Source: Brooklawnia propionicigenes | GTDB taxonomy: Bacteria; Actinomycetota; Actinomycetes; Propionibacteriales; Propionibacteriaceae | Direction: 5' to 3' | Assembly (NCBI RefSeq): GCF_030297015.1 | Contig: NZ_AP028056.1 | Span: 1,684,939 to 1,748,938 of the forward strand | DNA: 64,000 nucleotides | Shown: one piece after another, positions 1 through 8,902 of the stretch | How positions within the stretch are numbered: the first letter of the stretch is position 1 | How the letters are laid out: each line of letters starts with the position of its first letter | Program-made: the position numbers and the translations under genes | The notes under the pieces: model-generated | What the model saw: the letters and a program-made list of their open reading frames with translations, nothing else | Told to the model about the DNA's origin: nothing | Databases searched by the model: none

Positions 1-668
1 GAATCGCCGAGGAACGGCGGGCGTCCGGTCAGCAGCTCGTAGAGCAGGCAGCCGGCCGAATAGAGGTCGGAGCGCGCGTCGACCTGCTCGCCCCGGGCCT
101 GCTCGGGCGACAGGTACTGGGCGGTGCCGATCACTGCGGCCGTCTGCGTCATCGTCGCCGAGGTGTCGGAGACCGCTCGGGCGATCCCGAAGTCCATCAC
201 CTTGATTTGGCCGGCATTGGTCAGCATCACATTGGCGGGCTTGATGTCGCGGTGCACGATGTCGTGCTTGTGCGAGTAGCCCAGCGCGTCCAGCACCCCA
301 ATCTCGTACTCGAAGGCGCGCTGCGGCTCGATCGGGCGGCCCTGGCGCAGCAGGTCGCGCAGGGTGTGCCCCTCGACCAGTTCCATCACGATGTAGGGCA
401 CCGAGATGCCGGTGGCCGGGTCGGTTCGCTCCCCGGTGTCGTAGACGCTGACGATGTTCGGGTGGTTCAGGCCGGCAGCTGCCTGCGCCTCCCGCTGGAA
501 GCGCATCTGGAAGGTGCTGTCGGTGGCCAGATCGACGCGCAGCCGTTTGATCGCGACCTGGCGATCCAGCCGCAGATCGCGGGCTCGCCAGACCTCGGCC
601 ATGCCGCCGCGTCCGATGACCGTCTCGAGCTGGTAACGGCCTCCCAGGATCACTGGCTCATCGGTCAC
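1..668 (-). CDS. Serine/threonine protein kinase, PknA/PknB type (N-terminal part, runs off the left edge)
   Basis: Only the N-terminal 222 codons are present. The start is the GTG at 666-668, preceded by an AGGAAAGGAC ribosome binding site; a nearby ATG is out of frame. The catalytic domain begins almost at residue 1. A glycine-rich loop (GRGGMAEVW) and the VAIKRL lysine are followed by the HRD loop near residue 137, DFGIARAV near residue 158 and SPEQA. It is therefore a Hanks-type kinase that phosphorylates Ser/Thr on cell-wall and division proteins. It follows pbpA by 52 bp in the operon, the position of pknA or pknB in other actinobacteria, and probably opposes the phosphatase encoded upstream. 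PknA versus PknB cannot be decided without the C-terminus (PASTA repeats would mean PknB). Confidence 0.93.
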   Translation of the reverse strand, partial: MTDEPVILGGRYQLETVIGRGGMAEVWRARDLRLDRQVAIKRLRVDLATDSTFQMRFQREAQAAAGLNHPNIVSVYDTGERTDPATGISVPYIVMELVEGHTLRDLLRQGRPIEPQRAFEYEIGVLDALGYSHKHDIVHRDIKPANVMLTNAGQIKVMDFGIARAVSDTSATMTQTAAVIGTAQYLSPEQARGEQVDARSDLYSAGCLLYELLTGRPPFLGD

Positions 669-720
669 GGGACCAGTCCTTTCCTGCTCCGGCACGCAGC
701 ACATTCGGGCCAGGCAAAAC

Positions 721-2127
721 TCATGGCAGGGCCTCCATTATGGACCGCGCGATCGGGGTCGCAGTGGTGGTCGTCTCGGTGGCCAGGTAGACCGCCACCG
801 CCACATGTTTCTCGGCGATGTAACCGGTGAACCACGAGTGGTCACCGCCGCCGACACTCGTCTCGGCGGTGCCGGTCTTGCCGCCGACGGTCATGCCGCT
901 GATCTGCGCGGCGGTGCCGGTGCCGGACTTGATGACATGGGTCATCATCTCGGCCAGGGTCGCCGCATTCGCCTGCGTCATCGCCTGACCGCGGACCACC
1001 GGCTGGTGAGTGCTCAGCACCGACTCGTTCGAGCCACGGATCTCCTGGACGATGTAGGGCTCCATCACGGTGCCGCCGTTCGCGATGGCACCGGCCACCA
1101 CTGCCATCTGCAGCGGGGTCGTTGCCACATCGAACTGCCCGATGGACGCCATCGCCAACTCGGCCTGGCTCATCCCGGTCGGGTAGACACTGGCGGCCGA
1201 GGTCAGCCCGTCACCCAGCGACGAATTGAACCCGAAGGCCTCCGCCTGGGCTTTGATCTTGTCCTCACCCAGCGCCATTCCGATATTCGCGAACGACGTA
1301 TTGCACGACAAGGTGAGCGCCTGGTCCATGGTCTTGGTGGTGTTGCCGCAGGCGGCCAGGTTGCTCAACTGGTGCGTCGACTGCGGCAACTGCAGCGCCT
1401 GCGGAGTGTCGATGACCGAGTCGGGCGTGTAGCCGTTGGCCAACGCGGTGGCCGCGACGACCAGCTTGAAGGTCGACCCGGGGGCGTTGATCTCCTGGGT
1501 CGCCCGATCGTTCATCACGGTGGAGCCGTCGGCAGTGAATTGGTCCCAGGCCGCCTGGGTGGCGGGGAAATCGAGGCTGGCCAGCTGTGACACGTCAAAG
1601 CTCGGGGTCGACACCCAGGCCAGGATCGCGCCGGTCTGGTAGTCGATGGCGACCGCCGCGCCCTCCTGGTTGCCCAGGGCGTCCCAGGCCGCCTGCTGCA
1701 CCTTCGGCTGGATGGTGGTGAGCACCTGACCGCCGGCCGGCGAACGCCCGGCCAGGGTGTCGAGGATGCGCTGGGTGAACTGCGAGTCGGCCTGGCCGGT
1801 TAGTTCGGCATTGAACTCCTGCTCCAGGCCGGATCGTCCGTAGATGTAGGAGTAGTAGCCGGTGACCGGTGCATACAGCGGGCCGTCGAGGTACTGACGC
1901 TGGTAGGCGTAGGGCGTCGTGCCGGTCGGCACACTCTGGACGATCGGGGTGTTGGCGGCCAGGATCGGGCCGCGTGGCCCGCCGAACTCCTCGTCGCGGA
2001 CGCGGGTGTTGCGCGCGTCATTCACCAGATCATCGGTGCGGATCCAGTAGGAGGCCGTCGCGTTGATCAGTAGCGCAAGAAACATCACGCCGACGAACAG
2101 CGCCACTCCACGAATCGACTTGTTCAT
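721..2127 (-). CDS. pbpA: Class B penicillin-binding protein (transpeptidase), PbpA
   Basis: A 468-aa membrane-anchored D,D-transpeptidase that crosslinks peptidoglycan outside the membrane. An N-terminal signal anchor (about residues 7-25) is followed by a PBP dimerisation region and the transpeptidase domain. The three active-site motifs are visible: STFK near residue 217, SCN near 273 and KTGTA near 416. The length matches mycobacterial PbpA (about 490 aa). Its ATG shares one base with the rodA stop (TGATG), so it is translationally coupled to the SEDS polymerase it would partner. It lies between rodA and the kinase gene, the standard actinobacterial order. Confidence 0.95.
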   Translation of the reverse strand: MNKSIRGVALFVGVMFLALLINATASYWIRTDDLVNDARNTRVRDEEFGGPRGPILAANTPIVQSVPTGTTPYAYQRQYLDGPLYAPVTGYYSYIYGRSGLEQEFNAELTGQADSQFTQRILDTLAGRSPAGGQVLTTIQPKVQQAAWDALGNQEGAAVAIDYQTGAILAWVSTPSFDVSQLASLDFPATQAAWDQFTADGSTVMNDRATQEINAPGSTFKLVVAATALANGYTPDSVIDTPQALQLPQSTHQLSNLAACGNTTKTMDQALTLSCNTSFANIGMALGEDKIKAQAEAFGFNSSLGDGLTSAASVYPTGMSQAELAMASIGQFDVATTPLQMAVVAGAIANGGTVMEPYIVQEIRGSNESVLSTHQPVVRGQAMTQANAATLAEMMTHVIKSGTGTAAQISGMTVGGKTGTAETSVGGGDHSWFTGYIAEKHVAVAVYLATETTTTATPIARSIMEALP

Positions 2128-3536
2128 CAGGCAGTGCCCTCGTTCAGGTTGATCAGTGATGTCTCGTCATCGGCGAGGTTGGCCACTGTGGCGGGCACGG
2201 TGGCCACCTGGGGACGCCGCGCCTGATGGCTGATCAGCAGCAGAATAGCCACGATCAACCAGTTGGCCACCAGCGAACTACCACCTTGACTCATGAAAGG
2301 CGTCGTCAATCCGGTGAGCGGCAGCAGGCGAGTGACGCCGCCGATGATGGCGAAGATCTGCAGGGCGAAGATGAAACTGAAGCCGGACGCCAGCAGCTTG
2401 CCGAAGATCACGGTCGAGGTGAGGGCCGCACGCAGGCCGCGGGCCACCATCAGCAGATAGATCAGGATGACGGCGACCAGCCCGACCAGCCCGAGCTCTT
2501 CACCGATCGCCGCCGAGATGAAGTCGGAACTGGCCACCGGCGTCAGGCCGGGCCGTCCCTGACCCCAGCCGCGTCCGAACAGGCCGCCCCAGGCCATGCC
2601 GAACTGGGCGGTGATGATCTGGTAGTTGGCTTCGTAGTTGCTGAACGGATCCAGCCAGCTCGACACCCGGGTCGCCACATGGGGGGCCAGCTGCCCGATC
2701 ACGTAGGCGGCGACCGCGAAGGCGCTCACCCCGATGATCACCCAGCGCACCTGGCTGGTGGCCACGAACAGCATCATCACGAACAGCCCGAAGAACAGCA
2801 GCGAGGTGCCCAGGTCGTTCTGGAAGATCAGCACGACCACCGCGGCCGCCCACATCACGCCGACCGGAATCAGATCGCGCATTCGGGGCATCTGGAAACC
2901 GAACACGCGGCGTCCGGCCAGCTGCAGCAGGTCGCGGTTCTCGGTGAGATAGGACGCGAAGGCCAAGGTCAGCACGATCTTGGCGATCTCGGCCGGCTGG
3001 AAGGAGTACCCGGCGATCTGGATCCAGATCTGCGATCCGTTGGCCGCGTTGTTGGGCGAGGACAGGAAGGGCAGCAGCGGCAGCAAGAGCAGGATCATGC
3101 CGACGATGAACAAGATGTAGCTGAAGCCCTGCAGTACCCGGTAGTCGCGCAGGTAGAACAGCGTCACTGCGAACAGTGCCACGCCGATTGCGGTCCAAAT
3201 CAGCTGCATGGTGGCGGCGTTCGGCGAGGGATCGAAACTCATATCGAGGCGGTGGATCATCGCCAGCCCGAGCCCGTTGAGCGCCAGCACGCAGGGCAGG
3301 ATCACCGGATCGGCGTAGGGCAGCTTGAGCCGGACGACCAGGTGCGCGGCGATGCAGATCGCCAGCCAGATCGCCGAGACCGCGATCCAGTTGCTGGGCA
3401 GTGCGGCGTCCCGGTTGAGGTGGGTGATCAGGTAGCCACCGATACCGAAGGCCGCCGCGAGCAGGCACAGCGCGAGTTCGGCGTTGCGGCGTTTGCGGTA
3501 GATAACCACCGGTTGACTGTTGGGCGTAGACATCAT
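2127..3536 (-). CDS. rodA: SEDS-family peptidoglycan glycosyltransferase RodA/FtsW
   Basis: An integral membrane protein of about 469 aa with roughly ten hydrophobic helices, belonging to the SEDS family that polymerises lipid II together with a class B PBP. The C-terminal half shows the family's FGRGWGQGRPGL segment and the GLTTPFMSQGGSS loop before the last helices. Three in-frame starts cluster here. I prefer ATG 3534-3536, which has GAGG seven bases upstream and overlaps the pstP stop as ATGA. ATG 3533 or TTG 3542 are possible. It is coupled to pstP upstream and pbpA downstream, so the three products are probably made together. Confidence 0.94.
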   Translation of the reverse strand: MMSTPNSQPVVIYRKRRNAELALCLLAAAFGIGGYLITHLNRDAALPSNWIAVSAIWLAICIAAHLVVRLKLPYADPVILPCVLALNGLGLAMIHRLDMSFDPSPNAATMQLIWTAIGVALFAVTLFYLRDYRVLQGFSYILFIVGMILLLLPLLPFLSSPNNAANGSQIWIQIAGYSFQPAEIAKIVLTLAFASYLTENRDLLQLAGRRVFGFQMPRMRDLIPVGVMWAAAVVVLIFQNDLGTSLLFFGLFVMMLFVATSQVRWVIIGVSAFAVAAYVIGQLAPHVATRVSSWLDPFSNYEANYQIITAQFGMAWGGLFGRGWGQGRPGLTPVASSDFISAAIGEELGLVGLVAVILIYLLMVARGLRAALTSTVIFGKLLASGFSFIFALQIFAIIGGVTRLLPLTGLTTPFMSQGGSSLVANWLIVAILLLISHQARRPQVATVPATVANLADDETSLINLNEGTA

Positions 3537-5050
3537 CCACAAGCCTCGAGGTCGGGACGGTTCGGTGAAGCCGAAGAGGTGGGGGATTCGGAGCGAGCAA
3601 CAGAGTTGGGGCTCTGGGGGGCAGTAGTACCGGATTGGCCGTCGGTGGGAGGCTCGGGGCTGGCCGAGTCCGCGGAGGTTTCGGCGCCGGGGGTCTGCGG
3701 CGCGGGTGTTTCGGCGGGCACGGTGGCTGCGCGTTCGGCCTTGCAGCGTTCGGCCATTTCGCCGAGCACCTCCAGCTGCGTCTGCGCGGCATGTTCGGAG
3801 TCATAGCGCAGTTCTTGGTTCTGCACCCTGGCCGCGTAGTAGGGCGGCAGATCGTCCACCAGGATCTCGCTGGTCTCGGTCAGCCGCGACAGCGGGTGTC
3901 CGAAGACCTGCTCGGGGATGCCCCGGTAGATCGCCACGTGCGCCTCGTCGGGACCGATGAAATGCTGGGATTCGAGGTACGCGCGTCCGCCGAACAGACC
4001 CGCGGTGAGCAGAGCCAGGATAGCCAGGATGGTCAGGACCCAGCCGATCCATCTGCGCCGCCGGCTTGCGATGTGCGGTGTGTAGCGGATCGCCTCGAAC
4101 CGGTCGGGATCGATGACACCATCGGGCAGCTTCTCGTCGATCGCGGCCGCGTCGGCCACCGGCAGCCCGCGGGGCACCCGGGTGGTGTCCTCGATGATCT
4201 CGGACAGGTCGATCGGCTCGGAGAAATCGACCTCCGGGATCTTCATGGCCTCGGCAGCGCCCAGCACCTGCGGTGGGACAGCCTGCAGCGCCTCGTCGTA
4301 GTCCACCACGTCGGCCACGATCAGGGTGATGTTGTCGAGGCCGCCACCTTGATGTGCCGCCTGGGTCAACGAGCGGACGATCGAGTCCAGCGGCTTGTCG
4401 GCGGACAACAGCTTGAGGATGACATCGTCATCGACCATTCCGCACAGCCCGTCGGAGCAGAAGAGCACCCGGTCGCCGAGTTTGGCGTCCACCAGCTTGA
4501 AATCGGGAGTGTGCACCGGCTGCCCGTTGAGCACCTTGAGCAGCAGCGAGCGGTGCGGATGCTTGGCCGCCTCGTCGACGGTGATCTTGCCGCTGTCGAT
4601 CAGTGACTGCACCCAGGAATGGTCATGGGTGAGCCGGGTCAGCTGCCCGTCGCGCAGCAGATAGCCGCGCGAATCGCCGATGTGGCAGATGCCGTAGTGC
4701 TCGCCGTCGAACATCGCCCCGCACACGGTGGTGCCCATGCCTTCGAGCGAGTGGTCCCATCCGACGAGGTCGGACAATGCGTCGTTGGCCTTGGCCAGTG
4801 CGCCGCCGAGCGCCTCCAGCATCTGGTCGCCGACCAGCGGGCCGGATTCGGAGGCGTTCGGAGCCAGATTCTGCTCGTCGGCGCGCTGCAGTTCGCGGAT
4901 AGCCACGGCGCTGGCCAGATCGCCGGCGGCAGCGCCACCCATGCCGTCGGCAACGACGATCAGGTGCGGCGAGACATAGGCCGAGTCCTGATTGTTGTTG
5001 CGCACCAACCCGATCTCGGAATGCGCGTCGATCTGCAGCGAAAACGCCAT
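3533..5050 (-). CDS. pstP: PP2C-family Ser/Thr phosphatase PstP
   Basis: A 505-aa membrane-anchored phosphatase that dephosphorylates the Hanks-type kinases and their targets. The cytoplasmic PP2C domain (about residues 1-240) shows NNQD, the metal-binding VVADGMGG, GDSRGY, LFCSDGL and GLDNITL. A juxtamembrane linker leads to one transmembrane helix near residues 335-355. The extracellular part ends in a Pro/Ser/Thr-rich tail of about 60 residues. Its ATG lies one base after the fhaB stop. It and the downstream kinase form a matched pair, as in Mycobacterium. Confidence 0.95.
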   Translation of the reverse strand: MAFSLQIDAHSEIGLVRNNNQDSAYVSPHLIVVADGMGGAAAGDLASAVAIRELQRADEQNLAPNASESGPLVGDQMLEALGGALAKANDALSDLVGWDHSLEGMGTTVCGAMFDGEHYGICHIGDSRGYLLRDGQLTRLTHDHSWVQSLIDSGKITVDEAAKHPHRSLLLKVLNGQPVHTPDFKLVDAKLGDRVLFCSDGLCGMVDDDVILKLLSADKPLDSIVRSLTQAAHQGGGLDNITLIVADVVDYDEALQAVPPQVLGAAEAMKIPEVDFSEPIDLSEIIEDTTRVPRGLPVADAAAIDEKLPDGVIDPDRFEAIRYTPHIASRRRRWIGWVLTILAILALLTAGLFGGRAYLESQHFIGPDEAHVAIYRGIPEQVFGHPLSRLTETSEILVDDLPPYYAARVQNQELRYDSEHAAQTQLEVLGEMAERCKAERAATVPAETPAPQTPGAETSADSASPEPPTDGQSGTTAPQSPNSVARSESPTSSASPNRPDLEACG

Positions 5051-5051
5051 C

Positions 5052-5573
5052 TCAGCCGTCCAGTTGCATCTGGGAGCGGCCGACTCGCACGATGTCGCCT
5101 CTGTCGATCCGCACGGGTTGGGTGATGCGCTGGCCGTTCACGTAGGTGCCGTTGGTCGACAGCAGATCTTCGACGACGAAGCCCTCGGCATCGCGCCAGA
5201 TCTTCGCATGCTTGCTGGACGCGTAGTCGTCGTCCACATCAAGATCGCACGACGACGCCCTGCCGAGGACGATCTCCTTGCCGACCTCGGGCAGCGTGGC
5301 GCTCGTGCCGGCTCCTCTGCCTGTGGTGATGGTGACCGTGGTGGGGGCCGGTGGTGGGGCGGCGCCGGCGCGGGCTGCGCGGCGGCCACGGAACGACTTC
5401 TGCAGCGAACCTGTGCTCAGTGAGGAGGCCTGCTCGTCGGCGGCCACCAGCTCCTCGGCGGTGACCCGGCGTCCGAACAGGTCGACGCGGATGACGTTGG
5501 TGACGAAGAGGATGAACAGCCACATCAGGACCAAGAAGGCGATCTTTAGGGTGGCTACGAGGATGGTACTCAA
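5052..5573 (-). CDS. fhaB: FHA-domain protein FhaB (FipA-like)
   Basis: A 173-aa protein with an N-terminal transmembrane helix (about residues 3-25), a basic linker containing a TITTGRG segment, and a C-terminal FHA phosphothreonine-binding domain (about 85-165; GRASSCDL, SSKHAKI, TNGTYVNG). FHA domains bind kinase-phosphorylated partners; the mycobacterial homologue recruits division proteins. Only a TTG start (5571-5573) fits the conserved N-terminus. It lies three bases after the fhaA stop and one base before pstP. The linker threonines are where a kinase would be expected to act, by analogy. Confidence 0.92.
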   Translation of the reverse strand: MSTILVATLKIAFLVLMWLFILFVTNVIRVDLFGRRVTAEELVAADEQASSLSTGSLQKSFRGRRAARAGAAPPPAPTTVTITTGRGAGTSATLPEVGKEIVLGRASSCDLDVDDDYASSKHAKIWRDAEGFVVEDLLSTNGTYVNGQRITQPVRIDRGDIVRVGRSQMQLDG

Positions 5574-5576
5574 CGG

Positions 5577-6293
5577 TCAGGACCCCACTGGTGAGTGCAC
5601 GAGCATCCGGGTCGAGCCGATCTCGATGCGTGATCCGTCGCCGAGCGTCACCTTGGTGACGCGCTGGCCGTTGACGATCACGCCGTTGGTCGATCCGAGG
5701 TCTTCGATGCTGACGAGAACCTCGCCGTTGTCGGCGGGCTGGACGATGATACGGGCGTGCTGCCGGGAGATGCCGGGATCGTTGATGCGAAGGTCCGCCT
5801 CACTGCCGCGTCCGATGGTGAAACCCGGTGGCAGCAGTGGATGCCGTACGCCGTTGACCTCCAGCACGAGCGGCGCCCGCTTGATCGCGGTGGTCGATGC
5901 TGCGCCGCCGGTCTCGGCGACGGTCGCGACCGACTCGGAGCTCACTCGAAAGCGACCGACCGATAAGGACGGATCGCATTCGTAGTCGATGCGGATCGGT
6001 CCGTTGAAGACGTAGTGACGCTCGCCGGCATGTCGACGCAGTTCGGGGACGATGTCGTCGTTGATGGCCCGTGCCATCGGGGCGAGCTCGTCATAGTCGT
6101 GCGTCGACAGGTAGACCGTGAAGTTGTTGGGGACGAGCCGCTTGTCGCGGTTCAACAGCTTTGCCTGCGCGTCCAGCTCCTTGGTCAATCGGGTGACGAT
6201 CTCGATAGGTTCCACCTCGCCGCGGAAGGCTCGCGCGAAAACGGTGTTCACCGCGTTCTCGAGTCCGCGTTCAACGTTGTGCAACCAGCCCAT
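5577..6293 (-). CDS. fhaA: DUF3662 and FHA domain protein FhaA, short form
   Basis: A 238-aa protein. The N-terminal DUF3662 domain (about residues 1-120, beginning GWLHNVERGLE) is followed closely by a C-terminal FHA domain (about 150-235; GRGSEADL, ISRQHARI, STNGVIVNG). Mycobacterial FhaA, which binds the phosphorylated pseudokinase domain of MviN to restrain peptidoglycan synthesis, is about 530 aa because of a long low-complexity linker; that linker is nearly absent here. The ATG has GGGAGG six bases upstream. It is the first gene of the minus-strand envelope operon, with no further gene upstream on this strand before the thioredoxin. Confidence 0.92.
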   Translation of the reverse strand: MGWLHNVERGLENAVNTVFARAFRGEVEPIEIVTRLTKELDAQAKLLNRDKRLVPNNFTVYLSTHDYDELAPMARAINDDIVPELRRHAGERHYVFNGPIRIDYECDPSLSVGRFRVSSESVATVAETGGAASTTAIKRAPLVLEVNGVRHPLLPPGFTIGRGSEADLRINDPGISRQHARIIVQPADNGEVLVSIEDLGSTNGVIVNGQRVTKVTLGDGSRIEIGSTRMLVHSPVGS

Positions 6294-6534
6294 CGTGCCT
6301 CCCTTCAGCCTGCATTGCCATCGGTGCTCGATGGTGCTGCTGTCTCGGTGAGTCCGGACAGGCGTCGCCCAGGACGAACCAAGCTCACCAGCGATACTAG
6401 GTCATCAGGCCGAGTCCGCACGCGCTGGTGCTGATCTGGGGCAAGATCGCGAGCGCTCTCAGGAGCTGTGAGTACTAGTGATGCGCGGTTTCGGCGTCGA
6501 CCGGTGGGGTGCCGGACGGGCCGGCCGCCGATGC

Positions 6535-6933
6535 TCAGGCCTCGTGGTAGCCGTTCGTGGCGTCGCTGTCCGTCTTGTCGACTTGGGCATACGCGGCGCG
6601 GACTTCGTCCATGTCAAGGGCGCGGACCTGCTCGACGAGGCTGTCGAGAGCCGCTGCGGGCAGGGCGCCGGCTTGCGAGAAGACGGGAATGCCGCCGCGG
6701 AAGATCATCAGGGTGGGGATGGAGGTGATGCCCGCAGCGCCTGCGAGCTGCTGCTGGTCCTCGGTGTCGATCTTGCCGAAGGTGATGTCGTCGTGGGTCT
6801 GGCTGGCCTGCTCGTAGATGGGTGCGAAGTTGCGGCATGGACCACACCATTCCGCCCAGAAGTCGAGGAAGACGATGTCGTTGGTGCTCAGGACGTCCTC
6901 AAGGTTCTCAGCGGTGATCGTGACGGTGGCCAT
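6535..6933 (-). CDS. Thioredoxin
   Basis: A 132-aa cytoplasmic thioredoxin with the WCGPC active site near residue 30 and the cis-proline SIPT near residue 75. The fold is complete by about residue 108, and a short charged C-terminal extension follows. It reduces protein disulfides using thioredoxin reductase. The ATG follows AGGAGA at good spacing. It is read in the same direction as fhaA but 241 bp upstream of it, so it is probably an independent unit. The 6294-6534 gap shows no gene. Confidence 0.95.
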   Translation of the reverse strand: MATVTITAENLEDVLSTNDIVFLDFWAEWCGPCRNFAPIYEQASQTHDDITFGKIDTEDQQQLAGAAGITSIPTLMIFRGGIPVFSQAGALPAAALDSLVEQVRALDMDEVRAAYAQVDKTDSDATNGYHEA

Positions 6934-7050
6934 CTACTTCTCCTGTGTCTTGGACGCCTCGAAGTTCTTGCTGCGTCAGTTGGTCAGCAAAACCACGGTG
7001 ACAGGCGAGTTATTCCCGCGGATGGCGTCAGCGTATCGAATCAGGGCAAG

Positions 7051-7095
7051 AAAAACCGGGGCTCGCGCACCCACCCCCTGAGACGCGAACCCCGG
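7051..7095 (-). terminator. Rho-independent terminator (minus strand)
   Basis: Two 12-base arms (7056-7067 and 7084-7095) pair with a single mismatch, and a run of five T follows on the minus strand. It sits 240 bp beyond the iclR stop and upstream of the thioredoxin start, so it probably ends the iclR transcript. The rest of the 6934-7334 gap shows no supported gene. Confidence 0.75.
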
Positions 7096-7334
7096 CCGTC
7101 GGTCGCGCATCGGCAGGCCGGGGGGGCCGCCGGAATCGACCGTGTAATTAAGAATGCCACGGCCGGAGCCCAGATACCAGCCAATTGCTGATCTTGCCGC
7201 ACAGATTTTCATGACGTTGATCAAATAGCTGCTGGCCTGCGCTTTTCTTGGCTTCTCGAGATGCAGAACGGCAGCCCGGAAGGGCGCGATCTGCGCTTGG
7301 GCAACGCGCACGGCCGGCACCGCGAGTTGGTGGG

Positions 7335-8126
7335 TCAGTGCGGCCGGGCAAGCATCAATGCCGCTGGGAGCTCGACGTTTTCGGGCAGCCGCGGAGGCAC
7401 GAGTTCGGCGATTCGTGCAGCGACTTCGGCGAGTCGCTGATCGTCCACATGGCTGGCGAGCATGGTGACACTGAGCGCGGCTATCGCCCCGCCGTTCGAC
7501 AGCAGCGGCACACCCAGGCAGGCGATGCCCGGTTCGTTCTCCTCGATCTCGGTGGCATAGCCGCGCTCCCGGGCCGCGGCGACGGCGTCGCGCAGTTGCG
7601 CGGCGGCGGCCTCCGATGGGGCATAGGCGTCGAGATGATCATCGGGAATCGGCCGGTAGGCCAAGATTGCGCGTCCGAGTGAGGTAGTCGCGGCGGAGGC
7701 GTTGCGTCCGACCTGCGACCAGACGCGGATGGCTTTGTCGGGCTCGACCTTGTCGACGTAGATGACCCGGTCGCCGTTGAGGATGCCGAGGTGCACCAGT
7801 TCGTCCACCTCACGGGCGAGCACGATCAGTGCGGGATGCAGCAGCTGGGTGAGAGAGGCGGGGCCGAAGTAGTCGGCGCCCAGGCCGATCGCCGCGGGCC
7901 CGAGCCGGTAGCTGCCGTCGGTGTCCTGGGTGACGAAGCCGCGGGCGCGCATGGTGCTCAGCGCGCGATAGGCGGTTGATTTGTTGAGCCCCAGATCGCG
8001 GCCGAGATTGGCCAGCGGGACTCCGTCGGGCCCGGCCTCGGACAGACTGATGAGCAGCATGAGTGCGCGGTCGATCGCCTCGATCGGGGCGGGACCGCTG
8101 GCCTCGGAACTGCTCGGGTTGCTCAT
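7335..8126 (-). CDS. IclR-family transcriptional regulator (KdgR-like by context)
   Basis: A 263-aa regulator. The N-terminal winged helix-turn-helix (about residues 17-80; LGLNKSTAYRALSTM) is followed by an IclR effector-binding domain (about 90-250). It is divergent from the KDPG aldolase-KDG kinase pair across a 131-bp intergenic region holding paired repeat sites. It therefore most likely controls that pair in response to a keto-sugar-acid such as KDG, as KdgR does in enterobacteria. The family is certain; the effector is inferred from context only. Confidence 0.9.
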   Translation of the reverse strand: MSNPSSSEASGPAPIEAIDRALMLLISLSEAGPDGVPLANLGRDLGLNKSTAYRALSTMRARGFVTQDTDGSYRLGPAAIGLGADYFGPASLTQLLHPALIVLAREVDELVHLGILNGDRVIYVDKVEPDKAIRVWSQVGRNASAATTSLGRAILAYRPIPDDHLDAYAPSEAAAAQLRDAVAAARERGYATEIEENEPGIACLGVPLLSNGGAIAALSVTMLASHVDDQRLAEVAARIAELVPPRLPENVELPAALMLARPH

Positions 8127-8177
8127 GACAAGCAGTCTGCCACGCTGCTGACTCCGAGGGGCCGGTCTGCTACCATT

Positions 8178-8216
8178 TGTTTTAGTTAATGACCCATCTG
8201 TTTCGCTGAATGAAAC
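8178..8216. promoter_or_regulatory. Candidate IclR/KdgR operator: two 15-bp direct repeats 21 bp apart
   Basis: TGTTTNNNNNAATGA occurs at 8178-8192 and again at 8199-8213, exactly 21 bp apart (two helical turns). The second copy is part of the imperfect palindrome GTTTCGCTGAATGAAAC (8200-8216). The arrangement lies between the divergent iclR and eda genes and contains the TGTTTC/GAAAC arms known from KdgR sites. The identity of the bound protein is inferred. Confidence 0.6.
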
Positions 8217-8257
8217 GGTGGCCTTCTGTTCACATTATCTCTACGAGGAGAGTGCAG

Positions 8258-8902
8258 ATGAGCGTCACTCTTGACGACATCACCCGTTACCGCATCGTTC
8301 CCGTTGTGGTTCTCAATGACGCGGCCAATGCCTCCGGGCTCGGAGACGCCCTGGTCGCCGGCGGGCTCCCGGTCGCGGAAGTGACCTTCCGCACCGCCGC
8401 CGCCGCAGATTCGATCAAGGTCCTTGCGAAGCGCGACGACATCCTGGTCGGCGCCGGCACCGTCCGTTCGGTCGCTCAGGTCGAGCAGGCCGTCGACGCC
8501 GGTGCGTCCTTCATCGTGAGCCCCGGCCTGAAGGTCGAGGTCGTCAAGCGCGCGCAGGAACTCGGTGTGCCGGTGCTGCCGGGTGCGGTCACCCCCACCG
8601 AGATCATGCTCGCCCACGATCTCGGCCTGACCACCGTGAAGTTCTTCCCGGCCAATGTCTATGGTGGCGCGTCGGCCATCAAGGCGCTGTCGGCCCCGTT
8701 CGGCGGCACCCAGTTCATTCCGACCGGCGGTGTGAACGCAGCCAACCTCGGTGAGTTCCTCGGCCTGTCGTGCATTCCGGCGGTCGGCGGTTCGTGGATG
8801 GTGCCTGCCAAGGCCGTGGACGGTGGCGAGTTCGACAAGATCACCAAGCTTTCGCGCGAGGCCATGGACCTGGTCGCCCAGCTGAGCGGAGGCGACAAGT
8901 GA
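8258..8902 (+). CDS. eda: 2-dehydro-3-deoxy-phosphogluconate (KDPG) aldolase
   Basis: A class I aldolase of 214 aa that cleaves KDPG to pyruvate and glyceraldehyde 3-phosphate, the last step of Entner-Doudoroff and hexuronate breakdown. The Schiff-base lysine lies in VKFFPA, the catalytic glutamate in EVTFRT, and the phosphate loop is PTGGVN. The start is ATG 8258, with GAGGAG seven bases upstream; the open frame extends further 5' but lacks a comparable site. The stop overlaps the GTG of the kinase gene (GTGA), so the two are coupled. Confidence 0.95.
   Translation: MSVTLDDITRYRIVPVVVLNDAANASGLGDALVAGGLPVAEVTFRTAAAADSIKVLAKRDDILVGAGTVRSVAQVEQAVDAGASFIVSPGLKVEVVKRAQELGVPVLPGAVTPTEIMLAHDLGLTTVKFFPANVYGGASAIKALSAPFGGTQFIPTGGVNAANLGEFLGLSCIPAVGGSWMVPAKAVDGGEFDKITKLSREAMDLVAQLSGGDK

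Noticed and set aside
2226-3806. Long plus-strand frame opposite rodA and pstP
   Set aside because: Composition rich in His, Gln and Asp, no family match, and fully antisense to clear genes.
7114-7121. Short G run in the thioredoxin-iclR gap as a phase-variation site
   Set aside because: Short, intergenic, and not within a likely promoter spacer.
8210-8257. Upstream start for the KDPG aldolase
   Set aside because: It would add 16 residues not seen in the family and lies in the operator region; ATG 8258 has a strong ribosome binding site.
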